From an uncultured Clostridia bacterium (GTDB lineage Bacteria; Bacillota; Clostridia; Christensenellales; UBA1242): 64,000 nt of DNA. The stretch lies in NCBI GenBank assembly GCA_944383415.1, contig CALWPK010000005.1:31126-95125 (forward strand), given 5' to 3'. This document shows positions 9,230 to 19,900 of the stretch, piece by piece. A program made the translations under genes and the position numbers. Each line of letters begins with the position of its first letter. Position 1 is the first letter of the stretch. A model generated the notes under the pieces. That model was not told the DNA's origin. It did no database searches and was given only the letters and a program-made list of their open reading frames with translations.

Positions 9230-11857
9230 TTATTTCAAGTTTTTTAGTTTCTCTTCCAAAGACTTTTTGCTGTTCAACAAATATTCGTATCTTGCTTTTT
9301 CTTTTTCTACAAGTTGTTGTGGGGCACGCGCTACGAAGTTTGGGTTAAGAATTCTACTTTCCAGTATTTTAATTTCGGAATTCATTTTGTCTATATCTTT
9401 ATTTATTTTTTCGCGTTCTTTTTCGGTATCGACAACCTCATTTTTGTAGAAATAAAATTCGCCCAACTCGCATACAAATTTTACATTCTCACTATCAATA
9501 TTTTCTACAACATCAACCTTTTCAATATTTGTCATTTTTGATAAAACTAACCTAGATTCATCGATGATATTTAAACTATCTTTAGAAGCATTGTTTTTAT
9601 TCACAACAAGAGTTATACGCTTTGATGGTATGACATTATAACTCAATCTCGTCTCTCTTATTTTTTGAATCAAGGAAATAATCTTTTCTATATCTTCAGT
9701 TTCTTTTTTGAAATATCCGATAGAGGAAGCATAACTTTGATTAATTAGCATTTCGTTTGTAAAGTTTGAAAATATATCCTCTGTGATGAAAGGTATTATC
9801 GGGTGTAGTAGTTTCAAAATGTTTAGATAGATATCTTTCAAAATAGCACAAGCGTTGGCTCTAGTGTTCTGATCGTCACTATATACATAAGGTTTTGAAA
9901 ATTCGAGATAATAATTGCAGAATTCATCCCATACGAAAGAATACATTTTGTTTACGGCTTGGCAAACATCTAAATTGTCAATCAGTTTGTTTATCTCTTC
10001 AATTGTCTCAAATAGTTTTGAATATATCCATTTGTCAAATATATTCAATTTTGTTGTATCAAGTTTGACTTCAGTTGTTTGACTTAAAACTAATTCTAAG
10101 AATTTGCCAGAATTAAAGACTTTATTGATAAATTTCCTATCTTCTAATATCTTTTCTTCGCTGAATCTAAAATCGTTGCCCGTTCCGTTTCCGAACAACA
10201 GAGAAAGTCGTAATGAATCTGCTCCATATTTCTCAATAATTTCAATAGGATCAACTCCGTTGTTTGAAGATTTGCTCATCTTTTTGCCTTCGTCATCTCT
10301 GACTATTCCATTGATCAAAACTTTTGAAAATGGAGTCTTCCCCATAATCTTTTTTGATAGCATCACCATACGTGCCACCCAAAAGAAAATTATATCTTGA
10401 GCGGTCACCAAAATTGAGGTAGGGAAGAAAGTCTTTAGGTCGTCAGTTTTGTCAGGATATCCGAGCGTTGAGAATGGCCACAATGCAGAACTAAACCAAG
10501 TGTCCAAAACATCTGGATCTTGTGTAATGTCTTTACTGCCACACTTATCGCAAACAGATGGATTATGAATTTCGACCATAGTATTGCCACAATTTTTACA
10601 ATAATACGCAGGTATTCTATGTCCCCACCAAAGTTGCCTTGAAATACACCAGTCTTTGATGTTTACTAACCAGTTCCTATAAATTTTTTGCACTCTGTTT
10701 GGCACAATTTCAAGTTCATTTTTGTCAATTGCTTCGAGCCCTAAATTTGCCATATCTTGCATTTTCATAAACCACTGTTTGCTCATCATAGGTTCAACGG
10801 CATTGTGACATCTGTAGCAGGTGGCTTTTGGTAGATTGTACGGCTCAATTTTTTCTATTAAATCTAGAGATTTCAATTCCTCTACAAGTTGTTTCCTGCA
10901 CACATATCTATCCAAATTGGCATATTTCCCGCAATAATCATTCATAGTGCCGTCAAGGTTCATAATCTTTATAGGTTCAAATCCGTGTCTTTTCCCTACC
11001 TCAAAATCATTGAAATCGTGCGCTGGAGTAATCTTAACTACGCCAGTGCCGAAATCTTTTTCCACATAATCATCGGAGATAATAGGAATTTTTTTGTTTA
11101 TTATCGGAAGTATCAATTCTTTTCCAATCTTGTCTTTGTATCTTTTATCATTTGGATTCACTGCAACGCACACATCACCAAACATAGTCTCAGGTCGCGT
11201 TGTTGCTACTACTAGATATCCGCTTTTGTCTGCGTAAGGGTAGCGTATATACCACAAACTAGAATTTTCATCAACGTGTTCAACTTCTGCATCTGATAGG
11301 GCAGTTCTGCAAGTTGGGCACCAATTGATTAGTTTTTCTCCGCGATAGATGTAACCCTCGTCATAAAGTGTTTTGAACACGTGCAACACAGACTTTTGTC
11401 TCTTTTCGTCCATGGTGAATGCACATCTGTCCCAATCGCAACTGCAACCTAGAGTTTTGAGTTGTAATTTTATACGTCCGCCAAATTTATCATTCCACTC
11501 CCAAGCGCGCTTCAAGAATTCATCTCTTCCCAACTTTTCTTTTGACAAACCTTCCTTTTTCAACGATTCAATTATTTTAACCTCTGTGGCAATAGAGGCA
11601 TGATCTGTGCCGGGTATCCATAGAGTGTTGTATCCCTTCATTCGTTTGAAACGAATCAAAAAATCTTGCGTTGTATTATTCAGTGCGTGACCGATGTGTA
11701 GTTGTCCAGTGATGTTTGGTGGTGGCATAATAATAGTAAAATTTTCCCTATTTATGCTTTTGTTTGAATCGGAAAGCGGTTTGAAACAATGATTTTCTTC
11801 CCACTTTTTATAAATTAATTTTTCTTTGTTCTGCGGTTCATAAGTTTTATCCAACAT
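9230..11857 (-). CDS. valS: Valyl-tRNA synthetase
   Basis: The 875-aa class I aminoacyl-tRNA synthetase charges tRNA-Val with valine. The ATP-binding HIGH motif is at residues 54-57 (preceded by PPPNITGQL) and KMSKS is near residue 526. The editing (CP1) domain includes TTRPETMFGD. A zinc-ribbon-like Cys set (CKNCG, CDKCG) lies in the middle. The C-terminus holds the Glu/Lys-rich coiled-coil arm typical of ValRS. Length is normal. AAGGAGAG precedes the ATG. The gene is preceded by a T-box leader with its own promoter and followed by a terminator. Confidence 0.97.
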   Translation of the reverse strand: MLDKTYEPQNKEKLIYKKWEENHCFKPLSDSNKSINRENFTIIMPPPNITGQLHIGHALNNTTQDFLIRFKRMKGYNTLWIPGTDHASIATEVKIIESLKKEGLSKEKLGRDEFLKRAWEWNDKFGGRIKLQLKTLGCSCDWDRCAFTMDEKRQKSVLHVFKTLYDEGYIYRGEKLINWCPTCRTALSDAEVEHVDENSSLWYIRYPYADKSGYLVVATTRPETMFGDVCVAVNPNDKRYKDKIGKELILPIINKKIPIISDDYVEKDFGTGVVKITPAHDFNDFEVGKRHGFEPIKIMNLDGTMNDYCGKYANLDRYVCRKQLVEELKSLDLIEKIEPYNLPKATCYRCHNAVEPMMSKQWFMKMQDMANLGLEAIDKNELEIVPNRVQKIYRNWLVNIKDWCISRQLWWGHRIPAYYCKNCGNTMVEIHNPSVCDKCGSKDITQDPDVLDTWFSSALWPFSTLGYPDKTDDLKTFFPTSILVTAQDIIFFWVARMVMLSKKIMGKTPFSKVLINGIVRDDEGKKMSKSSNNGVDPIEIIEKYGADSLRLSLLFGNGTGNDFRFSEEKILEDRKFINKVFNSGKFLELVLSQTTEVKLDTTKLNIFDKWIYSKLFETIEEINKLIDNLDVCQAVNKMYSFVWDEFCNYYLEFSKPYVYSDDQNTRANACAILKDIYLNILKLLHPIIPFITEDIFSNFTNEMLINQSYASSIGYFKKETEDIEKIISLIQKIRETRLSYNVIPSKRITLVVNKNNASKDSLNIIDESRLVLSKMTNIEKVDVVENIDSENVKFVCELGEFYFYKNEVVDTEKEREKINKDIDKMNSEIKILESRILNPNFVARAPQQLVEKEKARYEYLLNSKKSLEEKLKNLK

Positions 11858-11871
11858 AAACTCTCCTTAAA

Positions 11872-12240
11872 ATAAAAAAATCTTGCAAAATGCAAGGACG
11901 AATCATATCGTGGTACCACCTTACTTCAAACGCTAATTCAATTTGTTTGACTCCTACAAGATTTTATCAACAAACTTATCTTAAATAGATTTTTTCTTAT
12001 TTTGGTATGATCTATTTATTTTGAAAATTCATTAATAGATAAAATTTTAGAATCAATAATGATTTCGCGCTCCTTATTTCGAACTGACGTATCTTCTCAA
12101 CTACGCAGACGGTCTACTATTCTTCTTCGTCTGAACTCGTTTGCTACCTTCACTAATAACTTTCCTAAATTGCTCTCAGCAAATGCAATTCTCTCTTAAA
12201 GGCGTTTGTTAGTTACTCCTCAAACTTTTATATCGTTTCT
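11872..12240 (-). promoter_or_regulatory. T-box riboswitch leader of valS
   Basis: On the minus strand the leader ends with the canonical T-box sequence GGTGGTACCACG (11920-11909), which forms the antiterminator, followed by the terminator hairpin CTTGCATTTTGCAAG and seven T residues (11896-11874). A long structured 5' region (stem I) lies between 12240 and about 12060. A GTA triplet at 12147-12145, in the context GAAGGTAGC on the 3' side of stem I, is a plausible valine specifier codon. Uncharged tRNA-Val would pair with the T-box and allow read-through into valS. The specifier assignment is inference. Confidence 0.9.
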
Positions 12241-12247
12241 CAATTGT

Positions 12248-12276
12248 ATACTACCATATTTGAATCATATTGTCAA
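12248..12276 (-). promoter_or_regulatory. Promoter of the T-box/valS transcript
   Basis: On the minus strand TTGACA (12276-12271), a 17-base spacer and TAGTAT (12253-12248) form a near-consensus vegetative promoter just ahead of the T-box leader. Confidence 0.8.
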
Positions 12277-12307
12277 CTATTTATAAAGGTTAGATAATAT
12301 GGTGAAT

Positions 12308-12336
12308 TTGACATTGTCTATTTGTTATGTTAAAAT
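12308..12336 (+). promoter_or_regulatory. Promoter-like sequence upstream of rsmA
   Basis: TTGACA (12308-12313), a 17-base spacer and TAAAAT (12331-12336) face rsmA. The transcript would have a leader of about 215 bases containing small hairpins. Confidence 0.55.
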
Positions 12337-12445
12337 AAAAGGTGAATAGATCAAAATTTTATATGATTTAGTTATATTCATTTTGTAGTGCACCATTTTG
12401 CAAAAGACAAACTATCTGCGTATAGATATATTGGCGAATAAGCAA

Positions 12446-12471
12446 AACAAAAAAAACTGGCATACGCCAGC
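12446..12471 (-). terminator. Minus-strand terminator between divergent genes
   Basis: On the minus strand, the stem-loop CTGGC-GTAT-GCCAG is followed by eight T residues (the A-run at 12450-12457 on the plus strand). No minus-strand gene lies directly upstream of it, so it would stop antisense transcription from rsmA or belong to an unseen short transcript. Confidence 0.6.
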
Positions 12472-12559
12472 CTTGTCATTAGAATTTCTTTTGTATATTG
12501 TAATAATAGCATTAAATTGAAGAAAAGTCAATAAAAAAATAAAAATTAGGGAGAAAAAG

Positions 12560-13411
12560 GTGAAAAACATTGAAAAAATAGAGAAAAAATCAAAAAAAAT
12601 ACAAAAAATTGGTGATGTAAATTTTAATTTCAAAAAAAGTTTAGGTCAAAATTTTATTTTTGATACGAATTTGCTGAAGGCTATAGCGTCGGATGGAGAG
12701 GTTGGGAAAAATGATCTAGTCATAGAGATCGGAGCAGGCACAGGGAGTTTGACTAGGCAATTGGCACGAGTCTCTAAGAAGGTTATATCATTTGAAATAG
12801 ACAAGACGTTGATTCCTACTTTGAATAATCTAGCGGAAGAATATAAAAATATTGAATTTCATTTTTCCGACTTTATGGACTGCGATATTGAAAATTTATT
12901 TGAGGGCAGAGCGAAGGTCGTAGCGAATATCCCATATTACATCACGACACCGATTGTGTTTAAACTAGTAGATCATATTGAAAAATTCGATAGCATTCTT
13001 TTGCTTGTTCAAAAGGAGGTGGCGATACGGTTTGCTAGCGAATGTGGTGGCAAAGACTATGGAATAACGAGTGTCATTTTGCAATCTATTTTTGATGCAT
13101 CAATCCCACGAATAGTGAAAAAAGAATGTTTCACACCATCGCCAAAGGTGGATAGTGCACTTTGCAAACTGGTCCCGCATAAGAAATATAATATTGAAAA
13201 TTTTGATGACTTCAAGAGATTTGTTCACTTAGCCTTTTCAATGCGTAGGAAGACGCTAATTAATAATCTAAAATCTGAATATTCGAAGGAATCGGTATCT
13301 TCAATTTTGAAGAAATTGGGCTATATAGAGATGATAAGACCGGAACAAATCTGTGTAGAGAATTTTATAAAAATTTTTGAATTTTTAAATAAAACATATA
13401 AAAATGCATAA
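12560..13411 (+). CDS. rsmA: 16S rRNA adenine dimethyltransferase RsmA (KsgA)
   Basis: The 283-aa SAM-dependent enzyme dimethylates two adjacent adenines in the 3' hairpin of 16S rRNA during small-subunit maturation. KKSLGQNFIFD (from residue 25) is the family's N-terminal signature, VIEIGAGTGSL (about 54-64) is the SAM motif I, and NIPYYITTPI (near residue 124) is the catalytic motif IV. The C-terminal helical domain contains AFSMRRKTLINNL. Translation probably starts at a GTG with AGGGAG six bases upstream. The first 20 residues are an unusual Lys/Ile-rich extension. Confidence 0.95.
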   Translation: MKNIEKIEKKSKKIQKIGDVNFNFKKSLGQNFIFDTNLLKAIASDGEVGKNDLVIEIGAGTGSLTRQLARVSKKVISFEIDKTLIPTLNNLAEEYKNIEFHFSDFMDCDIENLFEGRAKVVANIPYYITTPIVFKLVDHIEKFDSILLLVQKEVAIRFASECGGKDYGITSVILQSIFDASIPRIVKKECFTPSPKVDSALCKLVPHKKYNIENFDDFKRFVHLAFSMRRKTLINNLKSEYSKESVSSILKKLGYIEMIRPEQICVENFIKIFEFLNKTYKNA

Positions 13412-13833
13412 AAATTTGTCATTTTTGATGTATTTTTTCTGTTTTTTATCAATTTTTCAATTAAAAAGAAAATAATAACATTTATTTATTTTGGAATTCT
13501 TAAATAGAAAATTTGGTGCAAGTCTATGTTTTATCATTAGTTTTTAAGTATTATTTTAGCATTTATAATAATGTAATGAATTTGTATTATACTCTACTAG
13601 ATTTCTGTTATATTGTGATGTAATCTTTTCAAAAGGTTAAATTCTAGATTAAAGTTTCGATTTGCAATGAAACAAATATTAAACGTCAGATGATCACGGC
13701 GATATGATTTGGCAATTTGTTTTTTGATACTGTCTCGATATTCAATTATACGTACATATTTCAAAACGAAGCATATTCGCAAAGATTATATTGCAAAAGA
13801 AATAAATTAAAATTTATTTTAGTTTTGTTTTAT
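13412..13833. other. AT-rich intergenic stretch without a recognised gene
   Basis: No reading frame with a ribosome binding site or known protein is visible. Only weak AT hairpins occur just after rsmA (AAAAATG and CATTTTT around 13400-13430), which may terminate that transcript. Confidence 0.5.
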
Positions 13834-13862
13834 TTGACAGCATTGATTTAAAAATATATAAT
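13834..13862 (+). promoter_or_regulatory. Consensus promoter of the giant surface gene
   Basis: TTGACA (13834-13839), exactly 17 bases, and TATAAT (13857-13862). The predicted transcript has a leader of about 90 bases. Confidence 0.85.
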
Positions 13863-13880
13863 TATTTTGTAGGATTTTGT

Positions 13881-13935
13881 AGATAATAAGATTAACGTGG
13901 TCGAACTCTTACTACGTCTACGTCAATTGTTATCT
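13881..13935 (+). promoter_or_regulatory. Structured leader of the giant surface gene
   Basis: AGATAA (13881-13886) pairs with TTATCT (13930-13935). Inside it, ACGTGGT (13895-13901) pairs with ACTACGT (13911-13917) through one G-U pair. The ribosome binding site AGGGG at 13951 stays free. It may be an mRNA-stabilising 5' hairpin or a regulatory leader. Confidence 0.4.
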
Positions 13936-13958
13936 AAAAAGTATTTAGGTAGGGGAAA

Positions 13959-16900
13959 ATGGCGAAAAAAATTTTTAAAGTAATAGGGATAGTTGTCGCA
14001 AGCATCATACTATTTGTGGGTGCAGTTTTTGGCGTGATGGCATTGATGGGTAAATTTAGGACGCCAGACGTTTATCCAGACAGATTGCAGTTTTTAGAGA
14101 ACGAGCAAACTATTGTATATCGTGAAGAAGATTCAGAAAGGATATATTCATTTGTGCTGAACGGATTTTCTGACGATCAAGATTATGAGGTGAATCAAAA
14201 AGATTGTTATATCTATTTTGTAAATAATACTGGTGCTGATTTGATTACGCTCTGTGATCGAAATGGAGAGGCACTAACTTCCGAAAACAATCGCTACAGC
14301 ATTGAATGCAACGAATATGTGTATTATAGAATAAAGCCAGTGAGCGAATCGGATTTTTCTCAGGACACTTATGGGAAAGTTGTTTTGCAGGCGCGTGATT
14401 CTCGCAGTCAGGTGCAGTCAAATGTTTTGACCATCTGGATTGATAGAGAAGTGTCTGACCTGCGTCTTGATTATGCAGATAGTTCGACTTTTGAGGGAGA
14501 GCAGGAATTGACAATTGGAGTTGGCGTTTCATTGGATTTCGTATATGATGCAGATCCTATTCATTCGCTAAACCCTATTAGTAGAGAAAGTGAAGGCAAA
14601 ATTGTAGAGTTATATTATGATGATCCTAATGAAGCGGACTATGTTCCAATCAATCAGGATACATATTCAAGGTATCCATTCATAAATTATGATAGTGATA
14701 CTCAAGAATATACTTTTTTGTCAGATACTGCAGGAATATACGAGTTTAAAATTGCTGTATTTGCGACATATCAGGAAAGAGTTGATTATTTGAATAGTGA
14801 TTATGCACAGACAGATTCATATTTTGAACGTATTTCAAATATGGTGAACACAACACTTATTCTTAATGTCGTCAATTCTGATATATCTAGTGTAGGAATG
14901 AGTCTATCAGGCGTGGGATTGAATCTTTATTCGGACAATAACTATATTACACTCTCAGGCGAGTCTGGTGTGGAAGGTGCCAACGATAACAATCTAGGGC
15001 TTTATATGATTCAAAATGGATCGGCAACAACTGCTCGATTCAATGAAGTAGATTTCAATTTGCATCAAGAAGACAATTGGCTGTATGAAGATATAGTATT
15101 CACGTCAGATGATGAAACTAAGACTATCAGGTTCAATCAAAACTCCGCATCCATCACAGGATTTGGTGCTTATGACAATACTTATAGTATCAGTTTTACA
15201 ACAAATAGTAATATTATCAACCTTATAGATAATTTGACAGGTATGATTGTTTTGCGTCTAAACTACACTTTAGGCAATATTTTGCCAGAGGTAAATACGA
15301 CAATTATTGATTCAATTAGTTGCGAATATGAAACTGAAACAATCAATTTCACCTGTTCAACGGGGGCATCATTCCTACAAGACAACTATGATGGTACTTA
15401 TACTATCAAGGCGTTGAGGAGCGGAAGTTATCTAGAATTTTATATTTACGACACTCAAACAATGCAATACTCTAGAGCCTATGTGTTTGACTATTCAGTT
15501 ACATCTCTAGGCAGTGGAGAGACAAAATCTTGGAATATTATAGCAAAGAATACCCTTGAGTTGAGTGATACTCAAAATTTGGTTTTGGGCATCTTGGTTG
15601 TCAACAACAATGGAGGGGCACATTTCGCCTCTTCTGGTGTGACAATTAATCCTGTGGAATTGACATTCGGATTTGTCAGCGAAAATCAAACTCACAATCT
15701 ACAAGTAGGATATGAAAGAGATCAAAATCAAAATTATCAGGTTATTTATCCTGAATTAGATTTTAAGGATATTGTCACCATCACCAATGGTAGTTATGAC
15801 GCGTGCGTATTTGTTACTCCTAAAATCGCGGATGAAAACGCTGAAGTATATGATATAGATGTCATCGAAGGTATGACATTCGTAGACGCATTGGGTAATG
15901 AATATGTCCTGGTAGGATATATTGAGGCTGACCATTATGTAAATAAGGTAAGGGTGCGTTCAGGTGCGGTCAATTCAAATACTCCTATCTATATGATACA
16001 ATTGAGAAATCAATATGATCAGACTGCCGACGAGTATATTCAAGCGATTTTTGAAAATGAGCAAAACAATATTATATTAAGATATTCGATCCTGATGCAA
16101 GACGCGGAAGGTGTCACTGCTACAAAATATGTAGATATTACAATGTTCAACAAGGAATTAACCGCTTCTTTGTCAGACAACTCTGCAACTGTTGATAATA
16201 TAGCAGTTGTAAACGGCGATTTAGTCGTTACGATAAATGCTAAAGAGTATATTTGTACCTTCGAGTCAGTTTCTAGAAATGGTGCAGATGTATGCCTATA
16301 TAATAGGCAAAATCAAGATGCTGAAATGGTGGCAGATATCGTAAATAGTTACATTACAGATGATAGGAGTGTGACGATTAATGTTAGTTACACTTTACTG
16401 TCAAACGAAATAGTATTCAACTATAATCCGGGCTCAGTAAATAATGTTCCATCTCCAGAGGGTGGCGACACATTTGTCAACATCGTAGATGGAGATGTGT
16501 TCATAGTGGAGAATACGACATCGCATACTCTCACTTTGACCTCAAATGTACCTAATATGTTGCGAGATATTTACAATGCGGGAGGATTCACTCTTGAAAA
16601 TATACATATATATATGTACAATGCATCGGGCTCAATAATATCTCAAAATTCTAATGCTCTTGAAATTCAGAACTTGGAATACGTGGCAGATAGTTTGGTT
16701 GTAACATACAATAGTGCAAGTGCATTGTCAAACACCGATTCGTATCTAAAAATTGTTTTAGAGTATAATGGAGAGCAAATTGTAACCGATAGCAAAATAT
16801 ATATAGAAAGCACAATCGCTACAGATATTCAATTCAAATACATAGATGAAAACGATTTGGTCAACACTGTTACATTGTCGCAAACTCCGGATGATGCATT

Positions 16901-19900
16901 AAATTCAACATTTTATATTGAAGTAGAAATTTCATATAATGTGAATGCTAATGATGGTTTGGGTGGATATGAATATAGATATTTTATTGTAAATAATTCA
17001 GATTCTAGCAATCCGGTTAGAAAAGAGATTCACGCGCTTGAATTGAGTCAAAAATTATTCAATGTCTCAACGAATGGAGAAATCTCAGAAGGATTCCAAG
17101 TATTGCCTGCAATAACAGGTATTGACAAAAGTATTTCGTATTCATCCAATTCACCGAGCATAATAGACTTTAGTCCAGACACATATAATTTAATCGTCAA
17201 TAAAATTGGCAAAGCAGTAGCACAAGTGAACTGCGATGACATCACGAGATATTTTGCAATTTCAGTAATGACCGAACAATCAAATGGTGACAGCAACTTT
17301 ACTCTTAGCGATCTATCAGGAGGATTGGGAGAAGATTATACTGAAGAATTGTCAGTATCATTGAGTGATTTCATTTCGTATTCATACAACGACAATGGCT
17401 CTGAAATGGCGCTTAAGACAAATGCTCAATTTGTATCTATTGAAAATGTTGAGGTTGTTCAATTTGGTGGAGACAGCGAGTTGGAGGTCGTCATAGATTC
17501 GAACAACAACATATATATAATGGTGGTACAAGACACTCCTGAGGGTGAAGAGGGTGATGAAGGTACTGACGAGGATGGTACTATTGATAATAGTCTAGTG
17601 GTGCTAGCAATAGAGAGCGATGAGAATTCGTGGAAATTCACGCGTGTAAATTATTTATACGCAGGGCTAGTGATTAGATTTGATATTAATATTAAAACAA
17701 ACGAAACAATCACTTATGAATTGACTTTCTCTTCGAGTGTCGAAATAAATATAAATCTAGATTGGGAGAATTTCTATCAGGGTACAACAGTGTTGCTGTA
17801 TGAAGAAAGTGAAACTGGCACCACATCAAATAATCCAATTTTCAGAATCAAAAATTCAATTTCAGAAGGTGTTGGCATCACTTGTCAAGTTTATATCAAT
17901 GATAGTGAAATGCCGAATCTAATAGAAAATCAAGAATTTACATTCTCTGAAGTGGGAACATATAGATTCAGTTTCTTGCACAATAATTCTGAATTGAGTT
18001 CATATACGATTAACGTATCGCCAAATGTAATTGCATTGATTAATTCCAGTGAATTTAATGGAGGAGATACATATAATTACAGCGATTTTGTGTCTTTAAA
18101 GAGTTTCAAAACTGGTGTCGTATACGGCTTGAATTCTGTCGGTGTATACCCTGAAACAGACGATTATTTAGACGATGTCAGCGACTATACGAACCTAACT
18201 CTAAATTTGATGCAAGGTACAAGCATCACAATAGGCGACAATTCGACATTCACAGTTGGTTGGATAGAAAATATCGGTGAAGAGTTCAACGAAGACATTA
18301 GAGTTTGTTTCAACTATACAGTCGGAAATACGAATAGAAGTGTGGATCTAGTGGAAACTCAAATCACTTTGAAGAATAAATATGTGATTTCAAGAGAAAC
18401 GCAAGGAGATCAATATCCTGAATATATAGATCAAACCTATAATTTAATGTCAAATATAAACTACAATACGTTCGTAGAGATATTGGACAATCCTCAGTTT
18501 ACATTGTCATCAATACAGTCAAATATTTCAAATTTAGACTTTAGCGTCGCTACAGGAGGCATTTTCAGGTTGACAACGAATCTATCGTCAAGTCAAGATA
18601 ATGTGGTGCTGACCTTCACATTCGTAGACGACGAAGGGCGCAGACTAATTTATACCTCGTCTTTGAATGCAGATGATTATTCTATAGATTTGGTTCCTTT
18701 ATCTCCAGACGAAATAGATTCCATCGCATATTCTGGCACGACGTCTTCTAATGCATTTGATTTGTTGAATGACCTCTATGATTTGGATGGATTGCTTGTA
18801 AAATTAGGTGCAGATAGAGGCATTATCTCAAGCGTTTTAGTCTCAGGAGTGAGCGATCCTACAGTGTTTGCTGACACCACATTCATAGGTAGCGGATACT
18901 TGGGCATTCAAAATTACGGAGCGTATGCTGTCATCAATGAAATAGATGGGAATTCTAGAACGGTTTCAATCACGTATGTGATCACATATAATGATGGCGT
19001 GGAATACGAATTTACGCGCGAACTTTTGATTCGCAATAGACAATATATCACTATAACCACTCCATTTGTAGACTCAACCCTTACAGGTACGACCACATCG
19101 TATGTATTCGTGGGAGACGATGGCAGTACGGATGCTGAAAACTTGTTGGGTGTATATCAGGATGAAAATACATATTCAATCACGATTCAAAATATCAACA
19201 ATATTGATTACTACTTTGAGCCAGTGAATATTGGTCAGACGATCAACTTTAGATATGATGAAATCCAATCGGTTGGAAGAGTTAATATATTCAATTCGCA
19301 AGACGCAAGTATAGATCCTAATGCCGATTTTAGTATTGAATTGATCGCGCGTCAAAACAATGCAAACACATTAAATTATTTCAACAACAATCAAATTATT
19401 ATTGATAATGAGAACAAGACGGTTAGATTCAATCAGCATTCAAGTTTTGGAAGCAATACGTATGGATATTTTATCTTCAAATTGACTTCTGAATCGGGTG
19501 CTGTGGCATATTATTTTGTATATCTATATAATCAAACGAATACAAGTTATAATAATGTAGATTATACTAATACGCATATCGTCAATTCAAATATAGATAC
19601 TCAAACTCCAAATAATTTCTTAAATGCAGAAAATGCCACATTCTTGGGATTATCTATAAACCAAGAATTCTTCAACACAAATTACAATGCTAGCATCAAC
19701 TATGCCAACGTAGATTTCTACCTATTAGATGCTGAAATGTTAGATGGAAATTTCTATGATTTGGCGGGTGGAGAATACAATAGATATTCGAAACTGGATG
19801 ATCAAGAGATTCCTGAGATATTGAATTATACTTATCTAAAAATCGGTCTTTTGTTCAATTCTGGTACAGTGAAATTCTACATTGGCGCGTTAGAAGTATA

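Noticed and set aside
9174..9541. Hydrophobic plus-strand frames antisense to the end of valS
   Set aside because: Phe/Ser/Leu-rich content results from reading the A-rich valS 3' end backwards; no ribosome binding site.
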